A model generated the notes under the pieces. That model saw only the letters and a list, made by a program, of their open reading frames with translations. It was not told the DNA's origin and searched no databases. DNA of 64,000 bases from Pseudescherichia sp031998825 (GTDB taxonomy: Bacteria > Pseudomonadota > Gammaproteobacteria > Enterobacterales > Enterobacteriaceae), in NCBI RefSeq assembly GCF_031998825.1, contig NZ_DAMACX010000021.1:1-64000 (forward strand). The letters are read 5' to 3'. Made by a program: the position numbers and the translations under genes. This document shows, piece after piece, positions 8,140 through 17,295 of the stretch (the first letter of the stretch is position 1; each line of letters opens with the position of its first letter).

Positions 8140-9582
8140 ATGACCCTTTCGTTTACGACACACTGGCGCGATGAGCTGCCGGGCTTTTACACCTCGCTTT
8201 CGCCTACGCCGCTGCGCAATGCGCGCGTGCTGTGGCACAACGCTGCGCTGGCCCAGACGCTGGGCGTGCCCGATGCGCTTTTTGCGCCTGCCGAGGGGGC
8301 AGGCGTCTGGGGCGGTGAAACGCTGCTGCCGGGCATGTCGCCGCTGGCTCAGGTCTATAGTGGCCATCAGTTTGGCGTCTGGGCTGGGCAGCTGGGCGAT
8401 GGCCGCGGCATTCTGCTTGGCGAGCAGCTGCTGGCCGATGGCAAAACGGTGGACTGGCACCTTAAGGGGGCAGGGCAGACGCCGTACTCCCGCATGGGTG
8501 ACGGACGCGCCGTGCTGCGCTCGACCATTCGTGAAAGTCTGGCCTCGGAGGCGATGCACTATCTGGGGATCCCCACCACCCGGGCGCTGGCGATTGCCAC
8601 CAGTGATACGCCGGTAGCGCGAGAAACCACCGAGCAGGGAGCCATGCTAATGCGCATCGCGGAGAGCCATCTGCGCTTTGGCCATTTCGAACACTTCTAC
8701 TACCGCCGCGAGCCGGAGAAGGTCCGCCAGCTGGCCGACTTTGCCATCCGTCATCATTGGCCGCACCTTGCTGATGAGAGCGATAAATATGTGCTCTGGC
8801 TGCGGGATATCGTCGCCCGTACCGCGCGACTGATCGCTCAGTGGCAGGCGGTAGGCTTTGCCCACGGCGTGATGAATACCGACAACATGTCGATCCTTGG
8901 CCTGACCATCGATTACGGTCCGTTCGGCTTCCTGGATGATTATCAGCCTGGTTTTATCTGTAACCACTCTGACTATCAGGGCCGCTACCGTTTTGATAAT
9001 CAGCCCGCGGTTGGCCTGTGGAATCTTCAGCGGCTTGCCCAAACGCTGTCGCCCTTTATCGATGTTGACACGCTGAACGCTGCCCTGGATGAGTATCAGC
9101 AGGTGCTGTTGCAGGAGTACGGTAAACTGCTGCGCAGCAAGCTGGGCCTGTTCACCGAGCAGCGCGGCGATAACGATCTGCTGAATACGCTCTTTGCCCT
9201 GATGGCGCGTGAGGGCAGCGACTATACGCGTACCTTCCGCATGCTGAGCAGCACCGAACAGCACAGCGCCAGCTCACCGCTGCGCGATGAGTTTATCGAT
9301 CGCGGCGCGTTTGATGCCTGGTTTAGTACCTACCGTACGCGGTTGCAGGGTGAGCAGATTGACGATGCCGAGCGCCAGCGACAGATGAAAAGCGTAAACC
9401 CGGCGCTGGTCCTGCGTAACTGGCTGGCGCAGCGGGCTATCAGCGATGCCGAGCAGGGCGATACCCATGAGCTGGAGCGGCTGCACCAGGCGTTACGCGA
9501 TCCCTTTAGCGATCGTAATGATGACTACGTCAGCCGGCCGCCTGACTGGGGTAAGCATCTGGAAGTGAGCTGTTCAAGCTAG
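8140..9582 (+). CDS. selO: Protein adenylyltransferase SelO
   Basis: A 480-residue pseudokinase-fold enzyme (YdiU/SelO) known to transfer AMP from ATP to Ser/Thr/Tyr of target proteins, linked to oxidative-stress defence. Visible family motifs are GHQFGVWAGQLGDGR (near residue 75), the lysine in WHLKGAG, GDGRAVLRSTIRE, and the metal-binding region GVMNTDNMS plus DYGPFGF. The C-terminal CSS places a cysteine where eukaryotic SelO has selenocysteine. The start at 8140 has a near-perfect GGAGGA 4 bases upstream. It converges with aroH. Confidence 0.95.
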   Translation: MTLSFTTHWRDELPGFYTSLSPTPLRNARVLWHNAALAQTLGVPDALFAPAEGAGVWGGETLLPGMSPLAQVYSGHQFGVWAGQLGDGRGILLGEQLLADGKTVDWHLKGAGQTPYSRMGDGRAVLRSTIRESLASEAMHYLGIPTTRALAIATSDTPVARETTEQGAMLMRIAESHLRFGHFEHFYYRREPEKVRQLADFAIRHHWPHLADESDKYVLWLRDIVARTARLIAQWQAVGFAHGVMNTDNMSILGLTIDYGPFGFLDDYQPGFICNHSDYQGRYRFDNQPAVGLWNLQRLAQTLSPFIDVDTLNAALDEYQQVLLQEYGKLLRSKLGLFTEQRGDNDLLNTLFALMAREGSDYTRTFRMLSSTEQHSASSPLRDEFIDRGAFDAWFSTYRTRLQGEQIDDAERQRQMKSVNPALVLRNWLAQRAISDAEQGDTHELERLHQALRDPFSDRNDDYVSRPPDWGKHLEVSCSS

Positions 9583-9589
9583 AAGAGAA

Positions 9590-9610
9590 CGCCCGCCACC
9601 ATGGCGGGCG
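9590..9610. terminator. Hairpin between convergent selO and aroH
   Basis: A 9-bp perfect inverted repeat (CGCCCGCCA / TGGCGGGCG) with a 3-base loop lies between two convergent genes. The T tract is weak on both strands, so termination strength is uncertain. Confidence 0.6.
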
Positions 9611-9615
9611 GAACG

Positions 9616-10662
9616 TTAGAGACGGGTGGACACCGCGGCAGAGAGTTTCTCCACCAGCAGAGTCGTGTCTTCCCAGTGCAGACACGGGTCGGTAATTGAC
9701 TGCCCATAGGTGAGTGGTTGCCCGGCGACAATCTTCTGCGTCCCTTCCTGGAGGAAACTCTCCGCCATAATCCCGGCAATGGCCGTCGAACCGCTACGGA
9801 TCTGCTGACAAACGTCGTCGCATACATCAAGCTGTCGACGATGCTGTTTCTGGCAGTTGCCATGGCTAAAATCCACCACCAGATGCTCAGGCAAAGAGAA
9901 CTCGCTCAGCGTAACGCAGGCCTCGGCAATCGCCTCTGCATGGTAGTTAGGCGTCTTGCCACCGCGCATAATGATGTGCCCATAGGGGTTACCGCTGGTC
10001 TGATAGATGGTCATCTGCCCATTTTTATCCGGCGAGAGGAACATATGGCTCGCCCGTGAGGCGCGAATAGCGTCAACCGCAATACGGGTGTTGCCATCCG
10101 TTCCGTTTTTAAAGCCTACCGGACAGGAGAGCGCGGACGCCATCTCACGGTGGATCTGGCTCTCCGTGGTGCGCGCCCCGATTGCACCCCAGCTAATGAG
10201 ATCGGCAATAAACTGTCCGGTCACCATATCGAGAAACTCGGTGGCGGTCGGTACGCCCAGCTCATTCACCTGCAGCAGCAGCTTACGCGCCAGCTCCATA
10301 CCGTGATTAACCCGATAGCTGCCGTTAAGATCCGGATCGGAGATCAATCCTTTCCAGCCCACGACGGTGCGCGGTTTCTCAAAATAGGTACGCATCACAA
10401 TCTCAAGCGTATCCTGATGCTTTTCACGCAGTTTCTGGAGTCGGTGAGCGTAATCCATCGCCGCATCAAGATCGTGAATTGAGCAGGGGCCTACAATCAC
10501 TAACAGGCGACGATCTTCGCCGTTTACTATTTTCTCTATCCGCCGACGCGAGGCGTTAACGTGTTCCGCAACCGGCCGGGAGACGGGATACCGCTGGGCC
10601 AGCTCGGCCGGGGTCACCAGACTCTCAATGCGCGCAGTGCGGAGTTCATCAGTTTTGTTCAT
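9616..10662 (-). CDS. aroH: Tryptophan-sensitive DAHP synthase
   Basis: 3-deoxy-D-arabino-heptulosonate-7-phosphate synthase, class I type Ia, first step of the shikimate pathway (PEP plus erythrose 4-phosphate). The 348-residue product is closest to E. coli AroH: the N-terminus MNKTDELRTARIESL and the body match, and a TrpR-type operator lies upstream at 10806. Conserved motifs include LVIVGPCSIHD, GARTTESQIHR and VDFSHGN. It lies downstream of ppsR on the same strand with a 154-base gap. hemP (ydiE), which follows aroH in E. coli, is absent. Confidence 0.94.
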   Translation of the reverse strand: MNKTDELRTARIESLVTPAELAQRYPVSRPVAEHVNASRRRIEKIVNGEDRRLLVIVGPCSIHDLDAAMDYAHRLQKLREKHQDTLEIVMRTYFEKPRTVVGWKGLISDPDLNGSYRVNHGMELARKLLLQVNELGVPTATEFLDMVTGQFIADLISWGAIGARTTESQIHREMASALSCPVGFKNGTDGNTRIAVDAIRASRASHMFLSPDKNGQMTIYQTSGNPYGHIIMRGGKTPNYHAEAIAEACVTLSEFSLPEHLVVDFSHGNCQKQHRRQLDVCDDVCQQIRSGSTAIAGIMAESFLQEGTQKIVAGQPLTYGQSITDPCLHWEDTTLLVEKLSAAVSTRL

Positions 10663-10805
10663 GACTTATCTCAGAAATTTATGGCTTCAGCGGCAGACCT
10701 GCCGGAAGTGATGGGCATCACGATAAACCAATCCGTGATGTTTTCAAGTATGGGCGTGATGCACATCACAATGCTGCGGGCAATGATAGCGGAAAATGGC
10801 GGATT

Positions 10806-10823
10806 GTACTAGCTAATTAGTAC
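10806..10823 (-). promoter_or_regulatory. TrpR operator of aroH
   Basis: GTACTAGCTAATTAGTAC differs at only two positions from the palindromic TrpR consensus GTACTAGTTAACTAGTAC. It lies about 145 bases upstream of aroH and overlaps the ppsR stop codon. TACAAT on the minus strand at 10803-10808, overlapping its edge, is a candidate -10 element, so bound TrpR would block the promoter. Confidence 0.88.
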
Positions 10824-11650
10824 ATGCTGCGATTCAGCTTCATGATATCGAGGATCTTAGTCGCGATCTCCTCCACCGAATAGTTAGTGCTGTTCAGGTA
10901 GGGAATATTATTTTTACGATAGAGCGCCTCCACTTCGGCCAGCTCCAGTCGGCACTGACGCATTGAGGCGTAGCGGCTGTTCTCAACGCGCTCCTCACGA
11001 ATAGCTGCAAGGCGTTCGGCATTAATGGTCAGGCCAAACAGCTTGTGCTGAAGCGGTTTTAGCGCAGCGGGCAGCACCAGGTTATCCATATCGTCGGCGA
11101 TAAAGGGGTAGTTAGCGGCGCGAATGCCAAACTGCATCGCCAGGTAGAGGCTGGTAGGCGTTTTGCCGCAGCGGGAGACGCCGAGCAAGATCACCTGCGC
11201 CTGCTCCAGATTGCGCATGGAGATGCCGTCGTCATGGGCAAGGGTGTAGTCAATCGCAGCGATACGGGCGTCATACCGCGTCAGGTTCCCCGGATTGAGA
11301 CCGTGGGTGCGGTGGGCGACTGCGCTAGGATCGAGCTTAAGTTCCTGCTGGAGCGGAGCAACCAGCGCCTGGACGATATCCTGGCAGAAGCCCTGGCTCT
11401 GGGTAATGATGCTGCGGATCTCCGGCATCACGATGGAGTAGAAGACCAGCGGACGCACGCCTGTCTGCTGGTAGATGGCGTCAATCTGCTCCTTGACCGC
11501 ATTGGCGCGCTGGACGTTTTCGACGAACGGCAGCGTGATGCTGTGAATGGCAACGGGAAACTGCGACATGACCGCGTGCCCGAGCACTTCTGCCGTGATG
11601 GCCGTGCCATCAGAAATATAAAACACCTGGCGATCGGCTGAATTTTCCAT
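10817..11650 (-). CDS. ppsR: PEP synthase regulatory kinase/pyrophosphorylase
   Basis: A 277-residue bifunctional regulator (DUF299) that inactivates PpsA by ADP-dependent phosphorylation of an active-site threonine and reactivates it by phosphate-dependent pyrophosphorolysis. The P-loop-like GVSRCGKT is at residues 157-164. It is divergent from its target ppsA across a 326-base promoter region, as in E. coli. Its last codons overlap the aroH TrpR operator. Confidence 0.95.
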   Translation of the reverse strand: MENSADRQVFYISDGTAITAEVLGHAVMSQFPVAIHSITLPFVENVQRANAVKEQIDAIYQQTGVRPLVFYSIVMPEIRSIITQSQGFCQDIVQALVAPLQQELKLDPSAVAHRTHGLNPGNLTRYDARIAAIDYTLAHDDGISMRNLEQAQVILLGVSRCGKTPTSLYLAMQFGIRAANYPFIADDMDNLVLPAALKPLQHKLFGLTINAERLAAIREERVENSRYASMRQCRLELAEVEALYRKNNIPYLNSTNYSVEEIATKILDIMKLNRSMY

Positions 11651-11976
11651 TTTTTATCCCCCGTTTGCATGATGGTGTTAAGGCTAAAAATAATTTAGGT
11701 ACCATACTACTGCGCATTGCGCATTTGCACAAAATGAAATGCCGTTTTTATTTTTACTGAAATGTGCATTTCACTTTTATTTTTCATGTATACAAAAAAT
11801 CTCAAATAGAGTGCAACCAAATCAGCAGGTTACAAAATAGCGTGAAACTGTCCGAAAAATAGAAAAATAAATTTGCTTGAACGATTCACCGTTTTTTTAA
11901 GCGAGCCAGTTATGCCAGGATAAATAGGTACGTCAGGTGTTGCTAACTCAATCATATATCAAAAAAGGATTGTCCG
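11651..11976. promoter_or_regulatory. Divergent ppsR/ppsA promoter region
   Basis: This AT-rich 326-base gap separates ppsR (minus) and ppsA (plus). It contains a Cra-like site at 11875-11890. No open reading frame with a credible ribosome site was seen. Confidence 0.7.
11875..11890 (-). promoter_or_regulatory. Probable Cra (FruR) site upstream of ppsA
   Basis: The minus strand reads GGTGAATCGTTCAAGC, close to the Cra consensus around TGAAWCSNT. In E. coli, Cra activates ppsA from an upstream site, so position and orientation fit. Confidence 0.68.
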
Positions 11977-14355
11977 ATGTCCAACAATGGCTCGTCACCG
12001 CTGGTGCTCTGGTATAACCAACTCGGCATGAATGATGTTGACCGCGTTGGGGGCAAAAATGCCTCCCTGGGTGAAATGATTACTAACCTGTCTGAAACTG
12101 GCGTGTCTGTCCCGAACGGGTTTGCCACCACGGCGGATGCGTTTAATCAGTTCCTCGATCAAAGCGGCGTCAACCAGCGTATCTACGAACTGCTGGATAA
12201 AACGGACATTGATGATGTAGGCGAACTGGCGAAGGCCGGGACGCAGATCCGCCAGTGGATCATTGATACCCCTTTCCAGCCGGAGCTGGAAAAGGCAATC
12301 CATGAGGCCTATGACCAGCTCTCTGAGGGCGATGCCGAAGCGTCGTTCGCCGTGCGCTCATCCGCCACGGCGGAAGATATGCCGGATGCCTCGTTTGCCG
12401 GTCAGCAGGAGACCTTCCTCAACGTGCAGGGCTACGATGCGGTACTGGTGGCGGTGAAGCACGTCTTTGCGTCACTCTTTAACGATCGCGCCATCTCCTA
12501 TCGCGTGCATCAGGGCTACGATCATCGCGGGGTAGCGCTCTCTGCTGGCGTGCAGCGCATGGTACGCTCTGATTTAGCCTCCTCTGGCGTCATGTTCTCA
12601 ATCGATACCGAATCCGGCTTCGATCAGGTGGTGTTTATCACCTCCGCCTGGGGTCTGGGTGAAATGGTCGTGCAGGGGGCGGTTAACCCGGACGAGTTCT
12701 ACGTGCACAAGCCGACGCTGGCGAACGATCGTCCCGCCATTGTGCGCCGCACCATGGGCTCGAAAAAGATCCGTATGGTCTATGCCCCAAGTCAGGAGCA
12801 TGGCAAACAGGTACGTATTGAAGACGTTCCTGAAGCCGATCGCGACGTATTCTCCCTGACCGATGAGGAAGTCCAGGCGCTGGCGAAGCAGGCGGTGCTG
12901 ATTGAGCAACACTATGGTCGTCCGATGGATATCGAGTGGGCCAAAGATGGTCATACCGGCAAGCTCTTTATCGTGCAGGCACGTCCGGAGACCGTGCGCT
13001 CCCGTGGTCAGGTTATGGAGCGCTATACGCTTAATGCGCAAGGCAAGGTGGTTGTCGAAGGCCGTGCCATCGGGCACCGCATTGGCGCGGGTCCGGTAAA
13101 GGTGATCCACGATATCAGCGAAATGAACCGCATTCAGCCCGGCGACGTGCTGGTGACGGACATGACCGACCCGGACTGGGAACCGATCATGAAAAAAGCG
13201 GCGGCCATCGTGACCAACCGCGGCGGACGTACCTGCCATGCGGCGATTATTGCCCGCGAGCTGGGTATTCCGGCGGTGGTGGGCTGCGGTGACGCGACCG
13301 AGCGCATTCGCGACGACGAGAAGGTTACCGTCTCCTGTGCTGAAGGCGACACTGGCTATGTCTATGCCGAGATGCTCGATTTTAGCGTGCAGAGCTCCAG
13401 CGTTGACACTATGCCCGATCTGCCGCTGAAGATCATGATGAACGTGGGTAACCCGGATCGCGCCTTTGACTTCGCCTGCCTGCCGAACGAAGGCGTTGGC
13501 CTGGCGCGCCTGGAGTTCATCATCAACCGCATGATTGGCGTGCACCCGCGTGCGCTGCTGGAGTTTGACGACCAGGAGCCCGCCCTGCAAAACGAAATTC
13601 GCGAGATGATGAAGGGCTACAAATCACCGAAGGACTTCTACGTCGGTCGGCTGAGCGAAGGCATTGCCACCCTCGGTGCTGCCTTCTGGCCGAAACGCGT
13701 TATCGTGCGTCTCTCTGACTTTAAATCCAACGAGTATGCCAACCTGGTGGGCGGTGAGCGCTACGAGCCGGAAGAGGAGAACCCGATGCTCGGCTTCCGT
13801 GGCGCGGGCCGCTATGTCTCTGACAGCTTCCGCGACTGCTTTGCTCTGGAGTGCGAGGCGGTTAAACACGTACGTAACGATATGGGTCTTACCAACGTCG
13901 AAATTATGATCCCATTCGTCCGTACCGTTGAGCAGGCGAAAGCGGTAGTAGACGAGCTGGCACGTCAGGGTCTGAAGCGCGGCGAGAACGGGCTGAAGGT
14001 CATTATGATGTGTGAAATCCCGTCCAACGCCCTGCTGGCGGAGCAGTTCCTTGAGCACTTTGATGGCTTCTCTATCGGCTCGAACGATATGACGCAGCTG
14101 ACGCTAGGCCTGGATCGTGACTCCGGCGTGGTATCTGCCCTCTTCGACGAGCGCAACGAAGCGGTTAAAGCGCTGCTCTCCATGGCGATCCGCGCGGCGA
14201 AAAAAGAGGGCAAATACGTCGGCATCTGTGGTCAGGGACCATCCGATCACGAGGACTTTGCCGCCTGGCTGATGGAGGAGGGGATCGACAGCCTGTCGCT
14301 GAACCCGGATACCGTTGTTCAGACCTGGCTGAGCCTCGCCGAGATCAAGCCGTAA
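11977..14355 (+). CDS. ppsA: Phosphoenolpyruvate synthase
   Basis: Converts pyruvate, ATP and water to PEP, AMP and phosphate, the entry to gluconeogenesis from three-carbon substrates. The 792 residues equal the E. coli enzyme. Domains: ATP-grasp nucleotide-binding domain (about 1-340), swivelling phosphohistidine domain with the catalytic His near residue 421 in GGRTCHAAIIARE, and a C-terminal PEP/pyruvate barrel with GSNDMTQLTLGLDRD. The threonine next to that histidine is the PpsR target. A terminator follows at 14370. Confidence 0.97.
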   Translation: MSNNGSSPLVLWYNQLGMNDVDRVGGKNASLGEMITNLSETGVSVPNGFATTADAFNQFLDQSGVNQRIYELLDKTDIDDVGELAKAGTQIRQWIIDTPFQPELEKAIHEAYDQLSEGDAEASFAVRSSATAEDMPDASFAGQQETFLNVQGYDAVLVAVKHVFASLFNDRAISYRVHQGYDHRGVALSAGVQRMVRSDLASSGVMFSIDTESGFDQVVFITSAWGLGEMVVQGAVNPDEFYVHKPTLANDRPAIVRRTMGSKKIRMVYAPSQEHGKQVRIEDVPEADRDVFSLTDEEVQALAKQAVLIEQHYGRPMDIEWAKDGHTGKLFIVQARPETVRSRGQVMERYTLNAQGKVVVEGRAIGHRIGAGPVKVIHDISEMNRIQPGDVLVTDMTDPDWEPIMKKAAAIVTNRGGRTCHAAIIARELGIPAVVGCGDATERIRDDEKVTVSCAEGDTGYVYAEMLDFSVQSSSVDTMPDLPLKIMMNVGNPDRAFDFACLPNEGVGLARLEFIINRMIGVHPRALLEFDDQEPALQNEIREMMKGYKSPKDFYVGRLSEGIATLGAAFWPKRVIVRLSDFKSNEYANLVGGERYEPEEENPMLGFRGAGRYVSDSFRDCFALECEAVKHVRNDMGLTNVEIMIPFVRTVEQAKAVVDELARQGLKRGENGLKVIMMCEIPSNALLAEQFLEHFDGFSIGSNDMTQLTLGLDRDSGVVSALFDERNEAVKALLSMAIRAAKKEGKYVGICGQGPSDHEDFAAWLMEEGIDSLSLNPDTVVQTWLSLAEIKP

Positions 14356-14369
14356 CCTTTCCTACCCCC

Positions 14370-14402
14370 AGAGCCTTCCCGTCCCCGGAAGGCTCTCTTT
14401 TC
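14370..14402 (+). terminator. Terminator after ppsA
   Basis: A 10-bp perfect stem (AGAGCCTTCC / GGAAGGCTCT) is followed by CTTTTC 15 bases after the stop codon. Confidence 0.85.
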
Positions 14403-14575
14403 TTCTGCCGGTTTGCCTCTGGTCAAAATAAATTCTGCTGATGTGATGACAACCAGGTTTATTTGCTGATGTCAGACTACTCTTACAGAGGTTAAAGCTG
14501 ATCTATTTTCAGCTCTACTTATTAAACCGTCGAAAGTTGCGACATAAGCCGTATGGTTATAAGGGAGAAGAAGAG

Positions 14576-15595
14576 ATGACCGATCAACATGTGCATGTCC
14601 GAAACGATTACGATGACATATATACGCCGGGTAGAGGCGTCCCACTAAAACGTATTTCCTGGAGTGCAGTATTTGCTGGCGTCATTATTTCGATGGTGCT
14701 CTACCTGATGCTCGCCATTCTTGGAACGGCCATTGGTACCACCACTATCGATCCTCTGGAAGAGGAAAACCCGATGGGTGGTATCGGCATGGGGGCGGCG
14801 ATCTGGACCGGCCTGAGCATGCTGATCGCCATTGCGGCGGGGGCCTATGCCACAGGCAGGCTGGCACAGCGAGAGGGTGCTCTGCATGGAGTGCTGATGT
14901 TTGGCGTCAATACTATCATTAGCGCCTGGTTTGTTATTACGCTAGCCAGCAGCGCGGTGACCGGCGCGATGAATATTATGGGAGCGGGCTTGCAGGCCGT
15001 AGGCAGTGGTATCAGCGCCGCCGCGCCACCGGTTAAGGATATGGTGAGGGATAAACTCGCCGAGAACAATATTAATCTCGATAGCTTACAGCAAGAGCTG
15101 GAGACGACGCTGCGACAAACCGGTAAACCTGAATTGCAGCCCGAGGCGTTGCAAAATCAGGCGCAGAATGAAGCCAACAATGCCCAGAATCAGGCGGCGG
15201 CAACGGCTAACACGCCGCAGACGGCCGACACCGATGTCGCAGGGTTTATCAAAGGCTTAATCGACAGGAATCAGGATACCTTCCAGGCAGCTGACCGCGA
15301 AGCGCTGAAAAATATCATTCAAGCGCGTACCGGAAAATCTGATGCGGAAGCGGAGCAGATTGTTGCCCAGACCGAGAAAAGCTATCAGGAAGCCCGGGCT
15401 AAATTTAACGAGCTGAAAGCACAGGCGGAGCAGAAAGCCCGTGAAGCAGGTGAGAAAGCGGCCGCCGCTACTGCTAAAGCAAGCTGGTTTACCTTCTTTA
15501 TGCTGCTCATTGAAGCGGTACTGGCGGGTGCCATGGGTATGGTAGGACGTCGTACTCAGCCGCGTCAGGTAACAACGACCGACCGCATCAGATAA
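14576..15595 (+). CDS. Membrane protein with a long helical middle region, function unknown
   Basis: A 339-residue protein that I do not recognise by name. Hydrophobic spans lie near residues 28-54, 72-93 and 104-127, and one near the C-terminus at about 308-328. Between them, residues 155-305 are rich in Gln, Ala, Glu and Lys with many helical heptads. This soluble segment is probably a coiled coil or amphipathic helix anchored at both ends. ATG 14576 was chosen because GGGAGAAGAAG precedes it and the in-frame ATG at 14537 has no ribosome site. It is monocistronic, between ppsA and the RprA locus, and ends in a clear terminator. A shorter form could start later, but the N-terminal spans would be lost. 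Confidence 0.8.
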   Translation: MTDQHVHVRNDYDDIYTPGRGVPLKRISWSAVFAGVIISMVLYLMLAILGTAIGTTTIDPLEEENPMGGIGMGAAIWTGLSMLIAIAAGAYATGRLAQREGALHGVLMFGVNTIISAWFVITLASSAVTGAMNIMGAGLQAVGSGISAAAPPVKDMVRDKLAENNINLDSLQQELETTLRQTGKPELQPEALQNQAQNEANNAQNQAAATANTPQTADTDVAGFIKGLIDRNQDTFQAADREALKNIIQARTGKSDAEAEQIVAQTEKSYQEARAKFNELKAQAEQKAREAGEKAAAATAKASWFTFFMLLIEAVLAGAMGMVGRRTQPRQVTTTDRIR

Positions 15596-15617
15596 TATTG
15601 CCTGTTATTTAAACATC

Positions 15618-15644
15618 AAGCCAGACTCCGGTCTGGCTTTTTTT
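15618..15644 (+). terminator. Terminator after the 339-residue membrane protein gene
   Basis: A 9-bp perfect stem (AAGCCAGAC / GTCTGGCTT) with a TCCG loop and a run of T residues. Confidence 0.9.
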
Positions 15645-15675
15645 ATGGTTATTTTGAAGGGCCGGAATTTAGCTT

Positions 15676-15781
15676 AAAAAAAAGCCCATCGTGGGAGATG
15701 GGCAAAGACTACACACAGCAATTCGTTGTTTCACTCAGGGGATTTCCATGCTTATAAATCAACGCCTTGATTTATAACCGT
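15676..15781 (-). ncRNA. rprA: RprA small regulatory RNA
   Basis: The minus strand starting at 15781 reads ACGGTTATAAATCAA, and the rest follows E. coli RprA, including AAATCCCCTGAGTG and the terminator stem GCCCATCTCCCACGATGGGC with a T run, giving about 106 nt. RprA is an Hfq-dependent RNA made under RcsB control; it activates rpoS translation and represses csgD and ydaM. The 5' stem-loop has a few changes (AAGGCGTTG where I recall AACATATTG) that preserve pairing. ydiK lies upstream on the same strand, as in E. coli. Confidence 0.95.
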
Positions 15782-15787
15782 GCCTTA

Positions 15788-15830
15788 ATAGTAGGCATCG
15801 CCCTTATTAGCGTCGATCAGATTCGTCTCA
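15788..15830 (-). promoter_or_regulatory. rprA promoter with RcsB box
   Basis: On the minus strand TACTAT lies 6 bases before the inferred RprA start, a fitting -10. TGAGACGAATCTGA at 15817-15830 resembles the RcsB box of the E. coli rprA promoter. Cell-envelope stress through the Rcs phosphorelay should therefore induce it. Confidence 0.75.
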
Positions 15831-15976
15831 ATAGTTAACCATAAGTAACGATTTTGCGACAAGCAAAATTGCAGATATAGCGTATATATAGTGAGTTGCA
15901 GGGTCCGACCAGAAAGGGAATATAAATAATTGATAAGCGTGGCTTAATAGTAAAGCGGGTTTCCCCGCTTTAATGA

Positions 15977-17089
15977 CTATTTATTACCCAGTTCGCGATC
16001 GTTAACCTTTTCCAGAAGATTATCCCTGGCTTCACCGGGAGGAGGAACTTCATGTACCCAGGCATCAAAAAGACGCCATGAGACCGCGAGCAGAACTGGA
16101 CCGATAAATAGGCCGATCATGCCAAAGGCGATCAGTCCGCCAATCACGCCGGAGAGGATCAGAATCAGCGGTAGGTCGGCACCCATGCGAATCAGCACCG
16201 GGCGGATAACGTTATCCAGCGTCCCCACCACGCAGCTCCAGACCAGCAGCACCGTGCCCCAGGTGGTATCCCCGCTCCAGTAGAGCCAGATGATAGCCGG
16301 GATCAGCACCGGCAGCGGACCAATCTGTACCAGGCAGGAGAGGATCATGACCACCGTAAACAGGGTTGGGTAGGGTACGCCGGTGACAGCCAGCCCAATG
16401 CCGCCCAGCACCGCCTGTACCAGCGCGGTCACGACAACACCGAGGGCCACGGCGCGGATCGCCTGCGCCGCCAGCAGCACGGCGGTATCGCCACGTCGAC
16501 CCGCCAGGCGAGTGGCAAAGTGACGAATGCCCTGGGCCACCCGCTCACCGCGCCAGAATAGCAGGGCGCTGAACAGCAGCATCAATGCACAGTGCATCAT
16601 AAAGCGGCCAATATGCGCCGCCTGGCCGACGAACCAGGTCGTCGTTGCGCCCAGATAGGGACGTACCTTAGCCATAATCGCGCTGCCGCCCATATCCAGC
16701 AGGTTATGCCAGCCGAGATAGAGGTTATGGCCCACCAGCGGAACACTCTTGAGCCAGGCCAGATCCGGCGGGGTCAAATCACCAGAGGTAATGGCGCGGA
16801 TCACCGGGCCGCTGCCGTCAACAAGGCTATTCACCAGCAGGGCAATAGGAATAACAAAGACCAGGATTAAGATCACGGTCATACATAGCACCGCCAGGGA
16901 GCGGCGGCCTGCCAGCACACGCTGGAAGCGTAAAAACAGCGGCCAGGTGGCAATCACGATGGTGCCTGCCCAGGCAAAGCTGAGAATAAAGGGTTGCACT
17001 ATCCATAAACAGGCAACAATCATAACGGCTAAAAACAGCACCGAGAGCAAGATCTGAGCTACATCTCCGGGCTGACGACTATTGATCAT
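15977..17089 (-). CDS. ydiK: AI-2E family transporter YdiK
   Basis: A 370-residue polytopic inner-membrane protein of the AI-2 exporter/PerM-like family (about 7-8 membrane spans), the same length as E. coli YdiK. The family region GVVTALVQAVLGGIGLAVTG and the C-terminal stretch LSGVIGGLIAFGMIGLFIGP are intact. Substrate is not established; some family members export autoinducer-2. AAGGTGG precedes the ATG. It is divergent from ydiJ, and rprA lies downstream on the same strand. Confidence 0.9.
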   Translation of the reverse strand: MINSRQPGDVAQILLSVLFLAVMIVACLWIVQPFILSFAWAGTIVIATWPLFLRFQRVLAGRRSLAVLCMTVILILVFVIPIALLVNSLVDGSGPVIRAITSGDLTPPDLAWLKSVPLVGHNLYLGWHNLLDMGGSAIMAKVRPYLGATTTWFVGQAAHIGRFMMHCALMLLFSALLFWRGERVAQGIRHFATRLAGRRGDTAVLLAAQAIRAVALGVVVTALVQAVLGGIGLAVTGVPYPTLFTVVMILSCLVQIGPLPVLIPAIIWLYWSGDTTWGTVLLVWSCVVGTLDNVIRPVLIRMGADLPLILILSGVIGGLIAFGMIGLFIGPVLLAVSWRLFDAWVHEVPPPGEARDNLLEKVNDRELGNK

Positions 17090-17295
17090 AAGATCTATCC
17101 ACCTTTTGTTTTCGCCGAACCGTCGGCGCAGCGTCTGTTTAATACATGAATACGGCTGTTTATTTCAGCACGTTTTGTCCGCGCTATTTTGCCCGTAATT
17201 CAAAGGGGCGTAGCATAAAAAAATGTGATACAACGATAAATGCACAACGCAAACGATACACTTACAACATTAACAGTCAGGCAGGGTCAACGGTA

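Noticed and set aside
12598..13590. 330-codon open frame on the minus strand
   Set aside because: Antisense to ppsA; no recognisable protein features.
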